Shown here: piece by piece, positions 33,601-44,503 of the stretch
How the letters are laid out: every line of letters begins with the position of its first letter
Numbering within the stretch: position 1 is the stretch's first letter
Origin: Aristolochia californica
Lineage: Eukaryota; Streptophyta; Magnoliopsida; Piperales; Aristolochiaceae
NCBI GenBank assembly: GCA_029961685.1
Contig: JARWKL010000007.1
Span: forward strand, 2,004,708 to 2,068,707
Direction: 5' to 3'
Length of the DNA stretch: 64,000 nt
Translations under genes and position numbers: made by a program
Notes under the pieces: generated by a model
Seen by the model: the letters and a program-made list of their open reading frames with translations, nothing else
Told to the model about the DNA's origin: nothing
Database searches by the model: none

Positions 33601-35079
33601 ACCCCATAGGTTCAGATTTTCGGTTTCACCCTCCAAGTCAGGGGCAGGCATAAAAAAACCTAATTTTTCAAGTCAAGAATGGGTTTCTCTAAACCCAAAT
33701 GAGGACATAGTATTGGGTAGAGTTTATGAGGATAAAACGGGGATGGGTCAGGTTTAAATTAGGTTTACGGGGATAAGGAAGGTGATCGAGAAGGTTTAAA
33801 ATTTTGGCTAGTTTATGCCATGGAATTAATTACTATTGCAACAACATGAATGTGAGAAAAGAGTGTGAAGATAAAATGAAAATCTCTCTTATGAGATTCC
33901 ATTTCCTTATGGAAAAAAAATATACTTTAAATTGTTACACTAATTTGTCTCATTTTGACACTAGAATTTGTACTTGACTAATAAAAGACACATAAAAAAT
34001 TTGTTCCAAGTGAGTAGGTCGAATCAAGCTGGATGTCTTCTTGCCTCTATTATTTGCTCGAGTAGTTCTAGTTACATGTGTTTTAGTCACCTTTCAATTG
34101 CTCCCTTAATGTATGTGCAGGAAGTATCCTCTTTGAGGAACTTGCTACTTAATAGTATAAATTATTTTTTTATTTGAGTAGAAATAGTAATAAGATCTTA
34201 GAAGAAAAAGAGCAAACAACCTCGCCATCTAACAATAATTAAGAGAAGATTTTCTTTTGCAAGACCATCGAGCTAGTACCTATCAATCTTTAGGTTGAAT
34301 TGTCTTTGTAACACATTAAAATATTCATCCATGCAAACAAATTTTTTTATTCCACATGCTAATCCCATATATAAGATAGGGATCAAATCAGGTTATAAGA
34401 ATCGACAACAGTTCACATAGCATATTAATCCAATATACTTCCAACCCTAAATTCTAAACACTACAATTTGCCTCTCAAATATATCAATGATATTAAATAT
34501 TTTGAAATAAAAACCAACTTATTAAAATTATTTTAATATTCCAATATTTTTTATATATCAATTCACCTCTAAAATTAATCTAATTTTTAATATTATTTTA
34601 AATTATATAGATTTTTATATATTTACTATTATTTGTTATGTATAATTTCTTTTATTTTAATACATAACTAATAATAACTATTATATCTTTTCATATTTTT
34701 ATATAAGGAAGTTGAAGCTAAAGATTCCTCTAATTACCCAAGATTTTGATGGTAACAAACATATGAATTTGATTATTTGCTTCTAAGTGATTTTTGTGTA
34801 GAAAATAGAAAGTTTATGTAAGATCATTTGAAAAAGAACTTGACTCTATACAATAGTAGTCGAGCTCATTTGCAAGAGGTAGAAAACGAATTCAAAAGTT
34901 GTTGCAAACAAGTACTAGAAAAAAAAAAAGAGTTAAGTACATGCTCATGTAGTCAATCATACAAGTAAATGAGTCGAGTCTTTAGAGAATCAAGTCAAAT
35001 CCTATGCTAAAATTGTAGGTGTGTGCCCATAAAGAATAACCCCATATAGGAAGAAAAATGAAGCAATGAGTTGAACCCT
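33601..35079. other. Unassigned AT-rich intergenic DNA
   Basis: No recognisable gene or element. 34440-34740 is extremely AT-rich. Confidence 0.4.
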
Positions 35080-35417
35080 ATTGAATTTTTGGAAAAGAAA
35101 AATACTTCAATAACTTGTTGTAATTTGAATATAATGAGCCTTTATTTCTAATAGAAGAAACCAATAGAATCCAATTACAATTAAACTACATTTATCCCTG
35201 TTACACCTAAAGTAACACGCTAAAAGATAAGTCCTAGAGCAATTGAACATCTGAACATAAACAGAAGACTAACATAACTAAAACGCTTTTAATTGAGACT
35301 CTTATACGAGACTTCCCTCTATGAGACTCTTGTAAGACTTCATCATAATAATTCTAGCTCTGTGAGACTTCTTACTGTTAGAGTCATGTAAAACTCTTTC
35401 ATGTCTGCTCTTTAACA
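35080..35417 (-). repeat. LTR family B, 3' LTR
   Basis: On the minus strand a polypurine tract (AATTGAGGGGGAG, 35430-35418) precedes TGTTAAAGAGCAGACATG. The rest matches family-B copies at 18435-18813 and 56623-56849. The low-coordinate end is truncated. Confidence 0.75.
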
Positions 35418-36867
35418 CTCCCCCTCAATTTGGAGTTTATAACTTCAGTTTGCAATGAGAATGACTTTCGGTCTTCAATCTTCATTGGCTAAAACTTTTT
35501 CCTAGATATTAAATCTTCATCATTTGTTCTCCCCCTTTCTTGAGAATTTTGGTCACTAAAAATTACCGCAACATGTGGAACAGAATACCTTTTTCCTGTA
35601 CTTCTTCTTCTACTTCTCCCCTTCAAGTTGAGGATAAAAAGGACATAGAGACCCAACTTGGACAAAACACAATATGAGAGAAGAAAATTACTTCTAGCCG
35701 TATCACAAAGCTCTAAATATCAGTCAATATGGTCATAGTCTGAAACATACTCTGCTCCATTTTAAATACTAAAAAATGGCTCAAATTTAGAGCTCAACAA
35801 AGAGATTACTCACTTTTTAAGGGTAGCTCAAACATAAATCACCTCTTGGGTGAAGAATAAAATATTTGACTCAAGTTAAATGTTGGGTGCATGGCTATCC
35901 TTTTTAAGTAATGGGTTTAAGCATTACTCTGAAGTGGTTAAAACACAAGAAGATAAACTAAAGAAATACTAGAGGAAAACAACTTTACCTGAAAGGAAGC
36001 GACTATGTAACACTCATACTTCCAAAAAAATATAAAATATGACCTTTTTAAAAAAATACTAGGCGAGACTATAATGGTAGAACTTAACAAGTTTAACCAA
36101 CTATAACTTTTTTTGGGGGTGACCACAATTTTTGGAGTCGATGATGTGTAAGATACACAACCAAGTATCAAAAACACAAAACTTGAAAACAACATCAAAG
36201 CAGGAAATTTTTGCATACCTTTAACGAGAACATCATGGAGTGATTAATTATATCCAAAACACTCTAATTAGAAAATAAATTTGGGTAAACAACTAGGATT
36301 CTAGGAGAAAATGAAACTCAATTCACACCAATTCATGGAGAGAAAATAAGAAAAAAAAAGTATATTTTATGCGGAACTAACCTTTAGTACTTCTAATATC
36401 AATATCTCCCACAATGTAGATCAGAATCACAAAATATTTGTTTCTTAAGAAACTAGACTCAAATATATTTAATTTGATACAAAATTTGACATAAAAAAAA
36501 ACTCCGTTCTTGAAGTTGTTAAGACTTCTTTATTTTCTTCATTTGGTTACTCAATGGTTGCCGACTCCAGTACAAACATCCCTTTTATATATAGATCAGA
36601 TTGACATAAAATATACTCCTTATGAAACTAGAGTTTGTAACCTTTTATTGAAGTATAGTTTTTATTCATAAAATATATTTCTTTTAAGAGAAATAATTTG
36701 ATTATATTTTGCACTTTGTAATTTGGTTGAACTAAGTGCTCTTTCTTCTTTAGTCAGCATGACCATTGCTTCCCATATTGATATCTCCCTCTAAACAACT
36801 CAGATTGAGAATTGGTTTAGTGTATAAGAAAATAGACTTATAGATCTATATTTTAAAATTTCATTCT
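35418..36867 (-). mobile_element. Internal region of a non-autonomous family-B LTR element
   Basis: On reversal this region aligns with 57290-58560: shared blocks include GAGGGAGATATCAATAT, GGTCATGCTGAC, GAGTCTAGTTTCTTAA and GGGAGATATTGATATTAGAA. A 92-codon open stretch at 36216-35938 is similar to one at 57830-58030, sharing LGCVSYTSST. No gag, protease, reverse transcriptase or integrase motif is present. The 5' LTR is missing; the sequence abuts another LTR at 36868. Confidence 0.65.
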
Positions 36868-37198
36868 TATTAGAAGATATAACTATAGTACATTGGCATG
36901 ATGTAATTTTCTCTTGATTATTTTCCCTTTCTCGCCCTTCTTCGGGTAAAGGGTAATTATGTAATTGTAGCTCTTCTCATTGTTATAAATATACAATGAG
37001 GGTGAGGGTTAGTCACGTCACTTGACATAATCCTCCTCCCTCCTCATTCCTTCTCTCAACCTCGTCCTTCTCTTCTTCACTCTCTTCTTCTCTCTCGTTC
37101 TTCTTCTTCTCTCAAACTACTCCACTCTCGGTTTCTCCTCCTATTTCTCCTTCTCATGTGATCAACAACTTCACCATCATGGGATCCTAAATCCAGCA
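36868..37198 (+). repeat. Copia-type LTR (family C, related to A)
   Basis: The LTR ends GATCCTAAATCCAGCA and is followed by a perfect initiator tRNA-Met primer-binding site. It contains TATAAATATAC near 36982 and a CT-rich leader. Its start (TATTAGAAGATATAAC) is decayed but alignable with family A. Confidence 0.72.
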
Positions 37199-37215
37199 TG
37201 GTATCAGAGCAGTGG
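37199..37215 (+). other. Primer-binding site for initiator tRNA-Met
   Basis: TGGTATCAGAGCAGTGG directly follows the LTR end. It is one of the two best-preserved primer-binding sites in the window. Confidence 0.85.
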
Positions 37216-39750
37216 ATTTAGGATCCCCATGTCAAGATAAAAAATTGAAAGGTTCCACTGATCATGCTTCACGTGGAATTCTACTTGTTGATGAATCAGA
37301 ATTTGTTTTTTTTTCCAGTTGTGCCAAGATAAGTTCTTTTTCTCTTATGAGATTATTGTTGATAGTTTTTTTTAAATCTCTGAAAAATGGTTTTTGGATG
37401 GATTTCTAATCTAATTTGAATGAGAAGCTGGTGATTATATTCTTTTCTTTGAAAGTGGTTCATCCATAGTGATTATGCTCGATTTTTTTATTCTCCATGA
37501 AAAACTAGTTGAGTTATTGCTCTCTTGCATATTATGTTGATGTTTATGACTGGAATTCGCATATGGATGAAGGTTCACTATATTTTTTATTGGCATATGA
37601 GCTTGCTTTTTTCTGATTTTTTTAGTTATTATATCGGGTAGTTGTTGCTCTTCTTGTTTTTTCCCAAAGAGCTAGAAAAAAGACCATTGTAGAAGGTGTC
37701 GAGCAAAACTTTTTTGTTGACAAGGTTGCTGGTTCTTTGCAACAATTTTTGGTTTTCATTCACTGTATTATCCTCTTTGGAAACTTACCTAAACAATTTG
37801 AGGAAAGTTTCCTTGTTGAAGCAAGCCAAGAGGTGTTATTTTAAGGGAAGAAAGTGCTATTGTTTTTGGCTGATTTGAAGTTTTCTCTTATTAAAAGATT
37901 CAATGGTATTTATTTTCTAATTGGTTTAAGGAATTAAGAAGAAGAGATTGTGATTTTTCAATTGCTAAGTGGGACATTTGACAAAGAAGGCAAGTTTCCC
38001 TCTTTAAAAGATAGAGTTGCATTCTGATTTGAGTATAGATTTGATTTGATTTGAGATGATAGCGAAAAGATAATATCGCTGAGAAAAAATTGGGGGTATT
38101 AAGTCATTTTTGTAGTGTCCTCTCCTACTCTAAAAGCTCATCACCTCCACTAATTCCACTCTCTTACTCTTCCAAGAGTCCTAACACAAACCTACCACTT
38201 TCTCATGCCATACAAAATCTTCCAACGACAACTCTACAACGTCCCTAAAACATTAACACTATCCTTGAACCCCCTAGGACCCAAATCCATAATCCCATCC
38301 TCACCAGCCAAATTCCATACAAAATCTAACTATAATTCCCATATAGATGGTCTAGTAGGCTCCTCAGTCTCAAAGAAAGCTAAGCAACATCCTCTCGCAT
38401 AACCAAGTTCTTTATATAGTCGATGTGAGGATTCGGGCCAATCGAGGACATCCTTTGCACGTCCAATTGGAATGTAGAAATTTGTGGGAAAATATGTTTT
38501 CCATTATGAAAGTAGTATCGATCATCATGAGAGTATGTTATCAACTTCCGAGTCTGGTGCCCCCATCAACCTCTAAATTGATTCGACCAAAGGATTGGGC
38601 ATCAGACTGGGCTATGAGAGGGACATGGGTGTTGGGAAACTCTCTTAACATTTTGTAGCATTAGTCATCTCCCACCTGTTATTAATGTGGAAGAGTTTTG
38701 AGTGATTAATAGAAGAGTTTTGTGGGCTTATGATGACAATTTTCTAACAAACCTTCATTTTTATCACAAAAAAAAAAAAAAAAATTGTTAATGGACTAGC
38801 ACTAACAATTGTTCACCATAACAAAAATTTCACTGGATTTTTTTTTTTACAAAGCTCCAAATTGTTTGTGATGAATTTATTTTGTCAATAAAACCTTTTT
38901 CTTTTCTGTAAAGTGAGAACCAACCAACATAGACTCTTTATGATGTTGAGAGAATTTAATTATGCAGATTCTAGCATATAGAAAGGTTCTAATCAATCCG
39001 GAGACCATTTTTATTCTATTTAGGAGTAGTGGGTCATAAATCTACAGCCTATTTGGAACCCACATAAACAAAAAGAAAAAAAAAGGGAGAGAAAGTTATT
39101 TTTTGTTGTTTAGCAGCATAGAATCATTGAGGGAAAAGAAAATAAGAGAGAAAATCACTGTCTCTCTTCGTTAATAATTTTTCATGCAAAATTATGGAAT
39201 TTGGGGAGAAAAGAAAAGAAATAGAAACTTCAAAAAAAACTTTAATCATCAAAATTTTAAATTTGCTAATTTTATTTTCTTTTTCATTCACGTGTATCTA
39301 AACAAGAAAAACTATATATCTCTTTCATTTTCTCTCTCATTTTTCATATACATCCAAATAAGAAAAAAGAAACTTTTTTTTTCTTTTTCTCTCCACTTCC
39401 TATGTTTCAAACACAACTCTAATGTTTCAAAAGTTGTAATGCATGAGATAATAGTGGAGAAAGAAAAACTAGAGTTTGTAACCTTTTCCCAAAAGTCCAT
39501 GACTCAAATGCTTTGAGTGGTACTTATAGATCCCTTAATTCAAGGACTCATTCTTGTGATTAATTGGTGTTTTTGCATTTGAAAACCAATTTGTTGCACT
39601 ATTAGAATGAAGACGACCAAAAGATAGGCCATGTTTTGCTAAGAGGCAAATGCATATTGAATGAAGGATAATTGCATCAAACACACTTATACAATCTAAA
39701 TTTGTTGGAGTTCACTCACCTTTACGTTGAAATTTACTCATGCAAGGGAA
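37216..39750. other. Unassigned DNA downstream of LTR C
   Basis: No gag or pol was found after the primer-binding site, so the element is either non-autonomous or truncated. The stretch 38100-38660 has open frames and a more balanced base composition but no domain I recognise. 39060-39520 is AT-rich with long A/T homopolymers. Confidence 0.4.
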
Positions 39751-39759
39751 TTAAACCAT

Positions 39760-40469
39760 GGGAAATTTAGGTTTTTATCCAATTTTTAAAACTTAATTAG
39801 ATAAATGACGACCGTTTGAACTTATTTAGAAAAATACCCAACTTTGACCCGTCAACTACACATGTGTACAGTCAAAGGTGACACGTATGCTTTGACCGAT
39901 TACGTGTCACCACATCATCTTGCCACATCAATACTCGGTGAGTCGAACGATGTGTCAATTGACACTTCATCTTATAGCCTCGTCATTAAGTGAAAAAAAA
40001 AAACCCACTGTTTAAAATATAACATGGCAAACCACATCATCATCCATGTAATATCTTTTATCATCGATTTAAATATTTATAAATTTATAAATTTTTAAAA
40101 AAATATTTTAGGTTTTAAAAATCAAAATTTTCAATACACTTTTTATTACCTTATATTTAAAATAATAAATTAATATAAAAATATTAATTAATTAAAAAAT
40201 TATTTCTTACCTATTTAATGATGTGGCATCTTACATGGGTGATGACGTGTCAGAATGGTGATGTGGTAGTTGACATGTCAATCAATTCATCGAGTGTTGA
40301 TGTGCCATGATGACGTAGCAACGCATAATCGGTCAAAGCCTACGTGTCATCTTTGACTGTACACATGTATAGTTTTACCCGTCAAAGTTGGGTATTTTTC
40401 TAAATAAGTTCAAACAGTCATCATTTATCTAATTAAGTTTGAAAAATATGGTAAAAAACTAAAAGTCTC
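39760..40469. mobile_element. Mutator-like MITE with long terminal inverted repeats and 9-bp duplication
   Basis: The two ends are inverted copies of each other over more than 200 bp: AACTTATTTAGAAAAATACC near 39815 matches its reverse complement near 40395, as do the flanking TTAATTAGATAAATGA and CCCAACTTTGAC blocks. The flanks TTAAACCAT (39751-39759) and ATAAACCAT (40470-40478) agree in 8 of 9 bases, the length Mutator transposases make. No transposase is encoded. The centre is AT-rich. Confidence 0.82.
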
Positions 40470-40707
40470 ATAAACCATTAGTAGCTTCCCCAAGAAAAAC
40501 CTTGAGAATTCCTTGCTCCAGTTTTTCTTAGTCTCTATTTGGAATTCGAGAACATGATAGGAAAGCACAGACTAGAGAGAAAACATTGATAGTTATCAAG
40601 TAAGATCATCTGCCAAATGATCGAAGCGTACATAAACAAATTCCAAACGAACACAGAGACGGCCAAAACAAATCCATGCAGATTACTGACAGTAGCGACA
40701 GAAAAGC

Positions 40708-40956
40708 TTAAAACCCAACGCCGACGACAAGAAATGCAAGTGCGATGGCGCTGAGTCCTGCATTAGTGGGTAAGTTCGCAGAACTCCCATTTTTCTGCGG
40801 AGGGCTCGGACCTGGTGACATATCCATCCCTGGAGTCATCGCCATATCTCCCCATGTACCCATGTGATCAAAAGAGTTTCCAGAGCCGGAGACGACGAAA
40901 GCCATAAAGGCGTAGGAGACTGCCAAGAACACCGCTGCCCAAGTTGCGGATGCCAT
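40708..40956 (-). CDS. Small GPI-anchored arabinogalactan-like peptide with a Met-rich segment
   Basis: An 82-residue intronless protein. Residues 1-24 form a signal peptide ending near VVSGSG. Residues 31-46 are unusually rich in Met (five) with one His and three Asp (HMGTWGDMAMTPGMDM). SPGPSPP at 47-53 is a likely hydroxyproline O-glycosylation site. Residues 58-82 end in a hydrophobic tail after small residues (GSSA), as in GPI-anchor signals. The overall plan matches AG-peptides and small AGP-like proteins at the plasma membrane. The Met/His/Asp-rich segment resembles copper-binding Met motifs but metal binding is only a guess. A TATA box lies at 41019-41028. Confidence 0.72.
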   Translation of the reverse strand: MASATWAAVFLAVSYAFMAFVVSGSGNSFDHMGTWGDMAMTPGMDMSPGPSPPQKNGSSANLPTNAGLSAIALAFLVVGVGF

Positions 40957-41018
40957 CTCCGTTATGGTTCAGTGCTGAAGCTAGTGAGAGTTTAACGCTG
41001 TCCTGCAGGAGATGTGGA

Positions 41019-41028
41019 CTTTATATAG
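41019..41028 (-). promoter_or_regulatory. TATA box of the AGP-like gene
   Basis: CTATATAAAG on the minus strand lies about 65 bp upstream of the start codon at 40956, a normal distance for a short 5' UTR. Confidence 0.6.
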
Positions 41029-41290
41029 GTAGAGACGCAGCTGCCTCGGTGCGCAGTCTATTGCCAGCTTATGCATGGCGTTTGCAGCGGTGAAGCCAAA
41101 GCTGCTGGTGCTGTCATTTACAGCACGGCAATGCGAAGGATTCCGTTGTGTGGTCCGAGCTGTCGACAAAACCCAGAAAGGCCTTTTCGTCGTTTACTAT
41201 TTATTGTTCTTTTCTCGGGGCAGATATCTGAACTCGCTTAATGGCATTTGTGTTTTGGTTTGAAGAATTAATAGTTGTGGGCGTCGTTAG

Positions 41291-41900
41291 CCTACAGACT
41301 GCATAAGGCTCCTTTGAATCTCCACCAAGACTTGAACTCAAAACAAATGCTAACGGAGAAGGCTCAAATAAAAGCTGGAGTTCTGATAGAGCTAGCTTAG
41401 AGGCTTCGACAGAAACTTTAACGGAGTGAAAAAAAAAAAAAAAAAACAGTTTCAATTATTAGTTTCTCTCTCATCACATTCAGTCTTAGATTTCACACTT
41501 GCAACAAACTCCAAACAAAACGAATCAAATTAAAGATCACGGAGATGTTTTAAAAAATTTCATGTAATTGTTGATAAGATGAACTTCAGAAATCCTAATT
41601 TCAGTAGAAAGTAAAATGATGAACTTCAGAATAATATTTCAAAATCATAGGAGTTAAAATATGTAAACAGAAGATAAGCTCGATCAAACGCATAAGCGTC
41701 TGTATCGAAGTGTTCTTCTAGGACGGGGTTGTCTTCTTCCTTCAACATAATGGATGAAATGAAGTCAATTTTAGCTTCCTCTGTTGATGTTACAATATAC
41801 ACAAGGAACTTCATATTTACTGCATATTGGAGTTGATTTCGATTAGAAGGATTCTTCATATACTTGAAGAAAGACAAAAACCCAATCCGAATGCCCATAA
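41291..41900 (-). repeat. Left arm of a large inverted duplication
   Basis: The reverse complement of this arm matches 42340-42503 and then 43980-44503, with shared blocks including ATGAAGTTCCTTGT, GAATCCTTCTAA, TTTGAAATATTATT-like and AGTCTGTAGGCT. Outer ends are GCCTACAGACT and AGTCTGTAGGC. A 90-codon open stretch at 41898-41626 (KFLVYIVTSTEEAK) has no recognised domain. Confidence 0.7.
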
Positions 41901-42339
41901 AAACCTACACTAATTGGGGCCTCTCTTGTTTACGTGCGTTCAGAAAAAAAATAAAAAATCACTGAGCTGGGGACATTTTATGAAGATTAATAGAGAAAAG
42001 TTGTGAACTTCAGATTTCCACATCGAGCCGAGATAAAAGAATATCAGTGAATGAAGATCTGAGAAGAAAACAATGAAAAGGGTTGATTGTTTTAAATCAT
42101 TATTGACAAGGAGTTTTTGGTCGAGTTTGTTGATTGTGAAAGTGACAAAAACTCATTAATGCATAGGAAATATTAGGGTGGAGAAACTAGATGACCTTCT
42201 AATTCACCCTCATTTTCACTTTTCCTCGATGATATACTATCCAAGAGCTCATTTCAATCCTAGATAAAGTTAGATATGATTTCTTTGAACAAATCTTTGC
42301 TACTGATTAAAAAATGTTTAAGGATTAAAGTGGACTTTT

Positions 42340-42503
42340 TGCATTGAAGAACTCAGAAATTGGGATTTCTACTTTTTTCAATTTGATGATGAATCCTTCT
42401 AAACGTACCAAAATTGACTCTAATATGCAACAAAATATGAAGTTCCTTGTATATATTACAATCCCATTTCGTCCCTTATTTTGCATGAGGAAGATATACT
42501 TAT
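42340..42503 (+). repeat. Right arm of the inverted duplication, proximal piece
   Basis: This segment aligns with the inner part of the left arm and stops where the TRIM-like element begins. The arm resumes at about 43980. Confidence 0.65.
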
Positions 42504-43272
42504 TGATGCTTATGATAGAGATAAAGATAACTAGTGATTGAATTAGAGACAAACTCTAATTTTAGAGTTCTAATCATCTATTGTCTTTGTTGTAATTCTA
42601 TAAATAATATCCACTTGATCAATGATAATTACGACAGTATTGTTCTACATTGTAGAATTCTAATCACCTATTGTCACTGTTGTAATTTTATAACTAGTGT
42701 CCACTTGATCAATGATAATTACAATAGTATTGTTCTACAATGTATCAGAGATCCCGATCGACTAATCGAAACCATTCCACCGTCGCTCAAAATCCTTCTC
42801 AGAAGTAGCCACCGTCACCGCTGCCATACTTGGTACTTTTCTCTTCCCTTTCTCCATCTCTCTAAATAGTTTTCTGTCGTCGCTGTACAATCTCACTGGC
42901 GATATCATCCAAAAAAAACAAAAAACAAAAAAAAAACATTGCCACTGACCACACTCTTCTGTTTTTGAACTTCCACAAGCCGTAATTGACGACCCTCGTC
43001 ATCACCGCTAGTCTCAGTTCATCGACTCCAGCCGGCTACCACATTTATTGGTGCTATAGCATAGAACTACTCCTCGCGCTTCCTTCGGTCTCCTCTCGTC
43101 GCTGATTTCCCACCATCGCAGTGCCTCTTGTCACTGGAAATAGCTATCTTCGCCTGTCATTCAGTCTCGTCGATGCCATCGTCGTCCACTCTATTCGACA
43201 TTTTGCTGAACAAGGTGACTTGTCGCCAGATTTTCACTCCCATCGCCGAGCAACCACAGCCACCATCGTCGC

Positions 43273-43273
<1 letters not shown>

Positions 43274-43307
<34 letters not shown>
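43274..43307. repeat. Long poly-C run
   Basis: Thirty-four C in a row inside the TRIM-like element. The true length is uncertain because long homopolymers assemble poorly. Confidence 0.85.
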
Positions 43308-43310
<3 letters not shown>

Positions 43311-43399
43311 TCTTGACGCCCCATCCCACATAGCGTGTGACAAATAATTTTTTATTGAAATAAAAAACACTTACTGAAGAACCTTTTGATCCCATCTAG

Positions 43400-43715
43400 A
43401 CGAAGCGATTCCGTCCACCCCAACCGTTGCCCTTCCACCGGACGTTACGATTCCGCCCGCCCCAGTCACTGCCCTTCCATCGGACAATGCGATTATGTCC
43501 ACCCCAGTCGTTGCCCTTCCATAGGACGATGCAATTCCGTTTGTCCCAACCATTGTTGTTCCACCAAATGATGCAATTCCATTTGCCTCAGCTGCTGCCC
43601 TTCCAGTGGACGATGCGATTCCGTCCACCCCAGCCATTGCTCTTCCACCACACAATGCAAATCCATCCGCCCCAGTCGCTACCCTTCCATCGGAAGATGC
43701 GATTCTGTCTTCCTC
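43400..43715. repeat. 45-bp tandem array (seven units)
   Basis: Units built on GATGCGATTCCGTCCACCCC with TTGCCCTTCCACCGGAC repeat every 45 bp. Because 45 is divisible by three, both strands stay open. The minus strand (43838-43371) reads a 155-codon frame with 15-residue repeats of the type VDGIASSxGRA. No known protein recognised. Confidence 0.8.
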
Positions 43716-43979
43716 CAGTGCCGTTGCTCTCTCCAAACCACTTCCGAGAACACGCTTCCTATTTTTTAAGATCAAGATTGGACTCTCCTCTCGAAGCTCC
43801 ATCTTGTGGGAGCTTGATAGAGATAAAGATAAAGACAATGATAGAAATAAAGATAACTAGTGATTGAACTCAAATTGTAGAGTTGTAATCACCTATTGTC
43901 TCTATTATAATTCTATAAATAATGTACATCTGATCAATGATAATAAAGACAATATTATTCTACATTCTTATATTCTACA

Positions 43980-44503
43980 GCGTAGAAGAACTCTTTAATA
44001 AAGACGGATATGCATTTGGCTGGGCGTATCCTCTGTTTTCGTATTTTAACTCGATTGATTTGGAAATATTATTTTGAACCTCATCATTTTACTGTTTACT
44101 GAAATCATTATTTTAGAAGTTCAAAATCTCAACAATTACAAGAAAATTTTAAAAACATTTTCTTGTTCTTCAATTTGATTCCACTTTTAGAAGTTTGTTG
44201 AAAACGTGAAATGAAGGAGATACGACTGAATATGATGAAGCGACAACTACTAATTGAAACTATTTTTTTCTCCATTAGAGTTTCTATCAAAGCCTCAAGC
44301 CTTTATGGGACCTCAAGCTTTTTGGTTTTTAGTGGTAACGGAGTAGGGAGTAGGGAGTGTTAAATCGAGGAAGACTGAAACTTACCATGTTGTTTTAGTC
44401 TTCTTAGTTTGCATTCGTTCTGAGATTCAGTCATAGAGGGGAGTTAAGGGGGCTTTCACATACGAGTTGCTTCTAATACTAAGTCTGTAGGCTGCCAAAC
44501 CTA
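43980..44503 (+). repeat. Right arm of the inverted duplication, distal piece
   Basis: This piece aligns with the reverse complement of 41291-41720: TATTTTAACTC, TTTACTGAAAT, CAACAATTACA, ATTGAAACT and AGTCTGTAGGCT blocks occur in the same order and spacing. Confidence 0.68.

Larger units (their letters stand above)
42504..43966 (+). mobile_element. TRIM-like non-autonomous LTR element splitting the right arm
   Basis: Direct terminal repeats at about 42504-42739 and 43805-43966 share GATAGAGATAAAGATAAC, CACCTATTGTC and TCAATGATAAT blocks. The left copy has an internal tandem duplication of about 95 bp; the right copy has a 24-bp extra block. A primer-binding-like TGTATCAGAGATCCCG follows the left repeat. 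CTTAT at 42499-42503 and 43967-43971 is a candidate target-site duplication. The internal part encodes no gag or pol; it contains a long C run and a 45-bp tandem array. Confidence 0.65.

Noticed and set aside
35938..36216. Membrane-protein gene from a hydrophobic 92-codon frame
   Set aside because: It lies inside a repeated LTR-element interior, its counterpart at 57830-58030 is frame-disrupted, and hydrophobicity follows from T-rich composition.
38100..38660. Possible gene fragment in a compositionally balanced stretch
   Set aside because: Frames on both strands gave no domain I recognise and no splice structure, so it is left as unassigned.
39060..39420. Possible hAT-type MITE with TTTGGAACCCA-like ends
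   Set aside because: The end similarity is only about 8 of 11 bases and no target duplication was found.
39184..39516. A 110-codon plus-strand open frame
   Set aside because: It is composed of Phe, Lys, Asn and Ile from A/T homopolymers with no domain, initiation context or splicing partner.
43128..43333. Proline-rich protein encoded across the poly-C run
   Set aside because: The proline run is the translation of a homopolymer inside a TRIM-like element.
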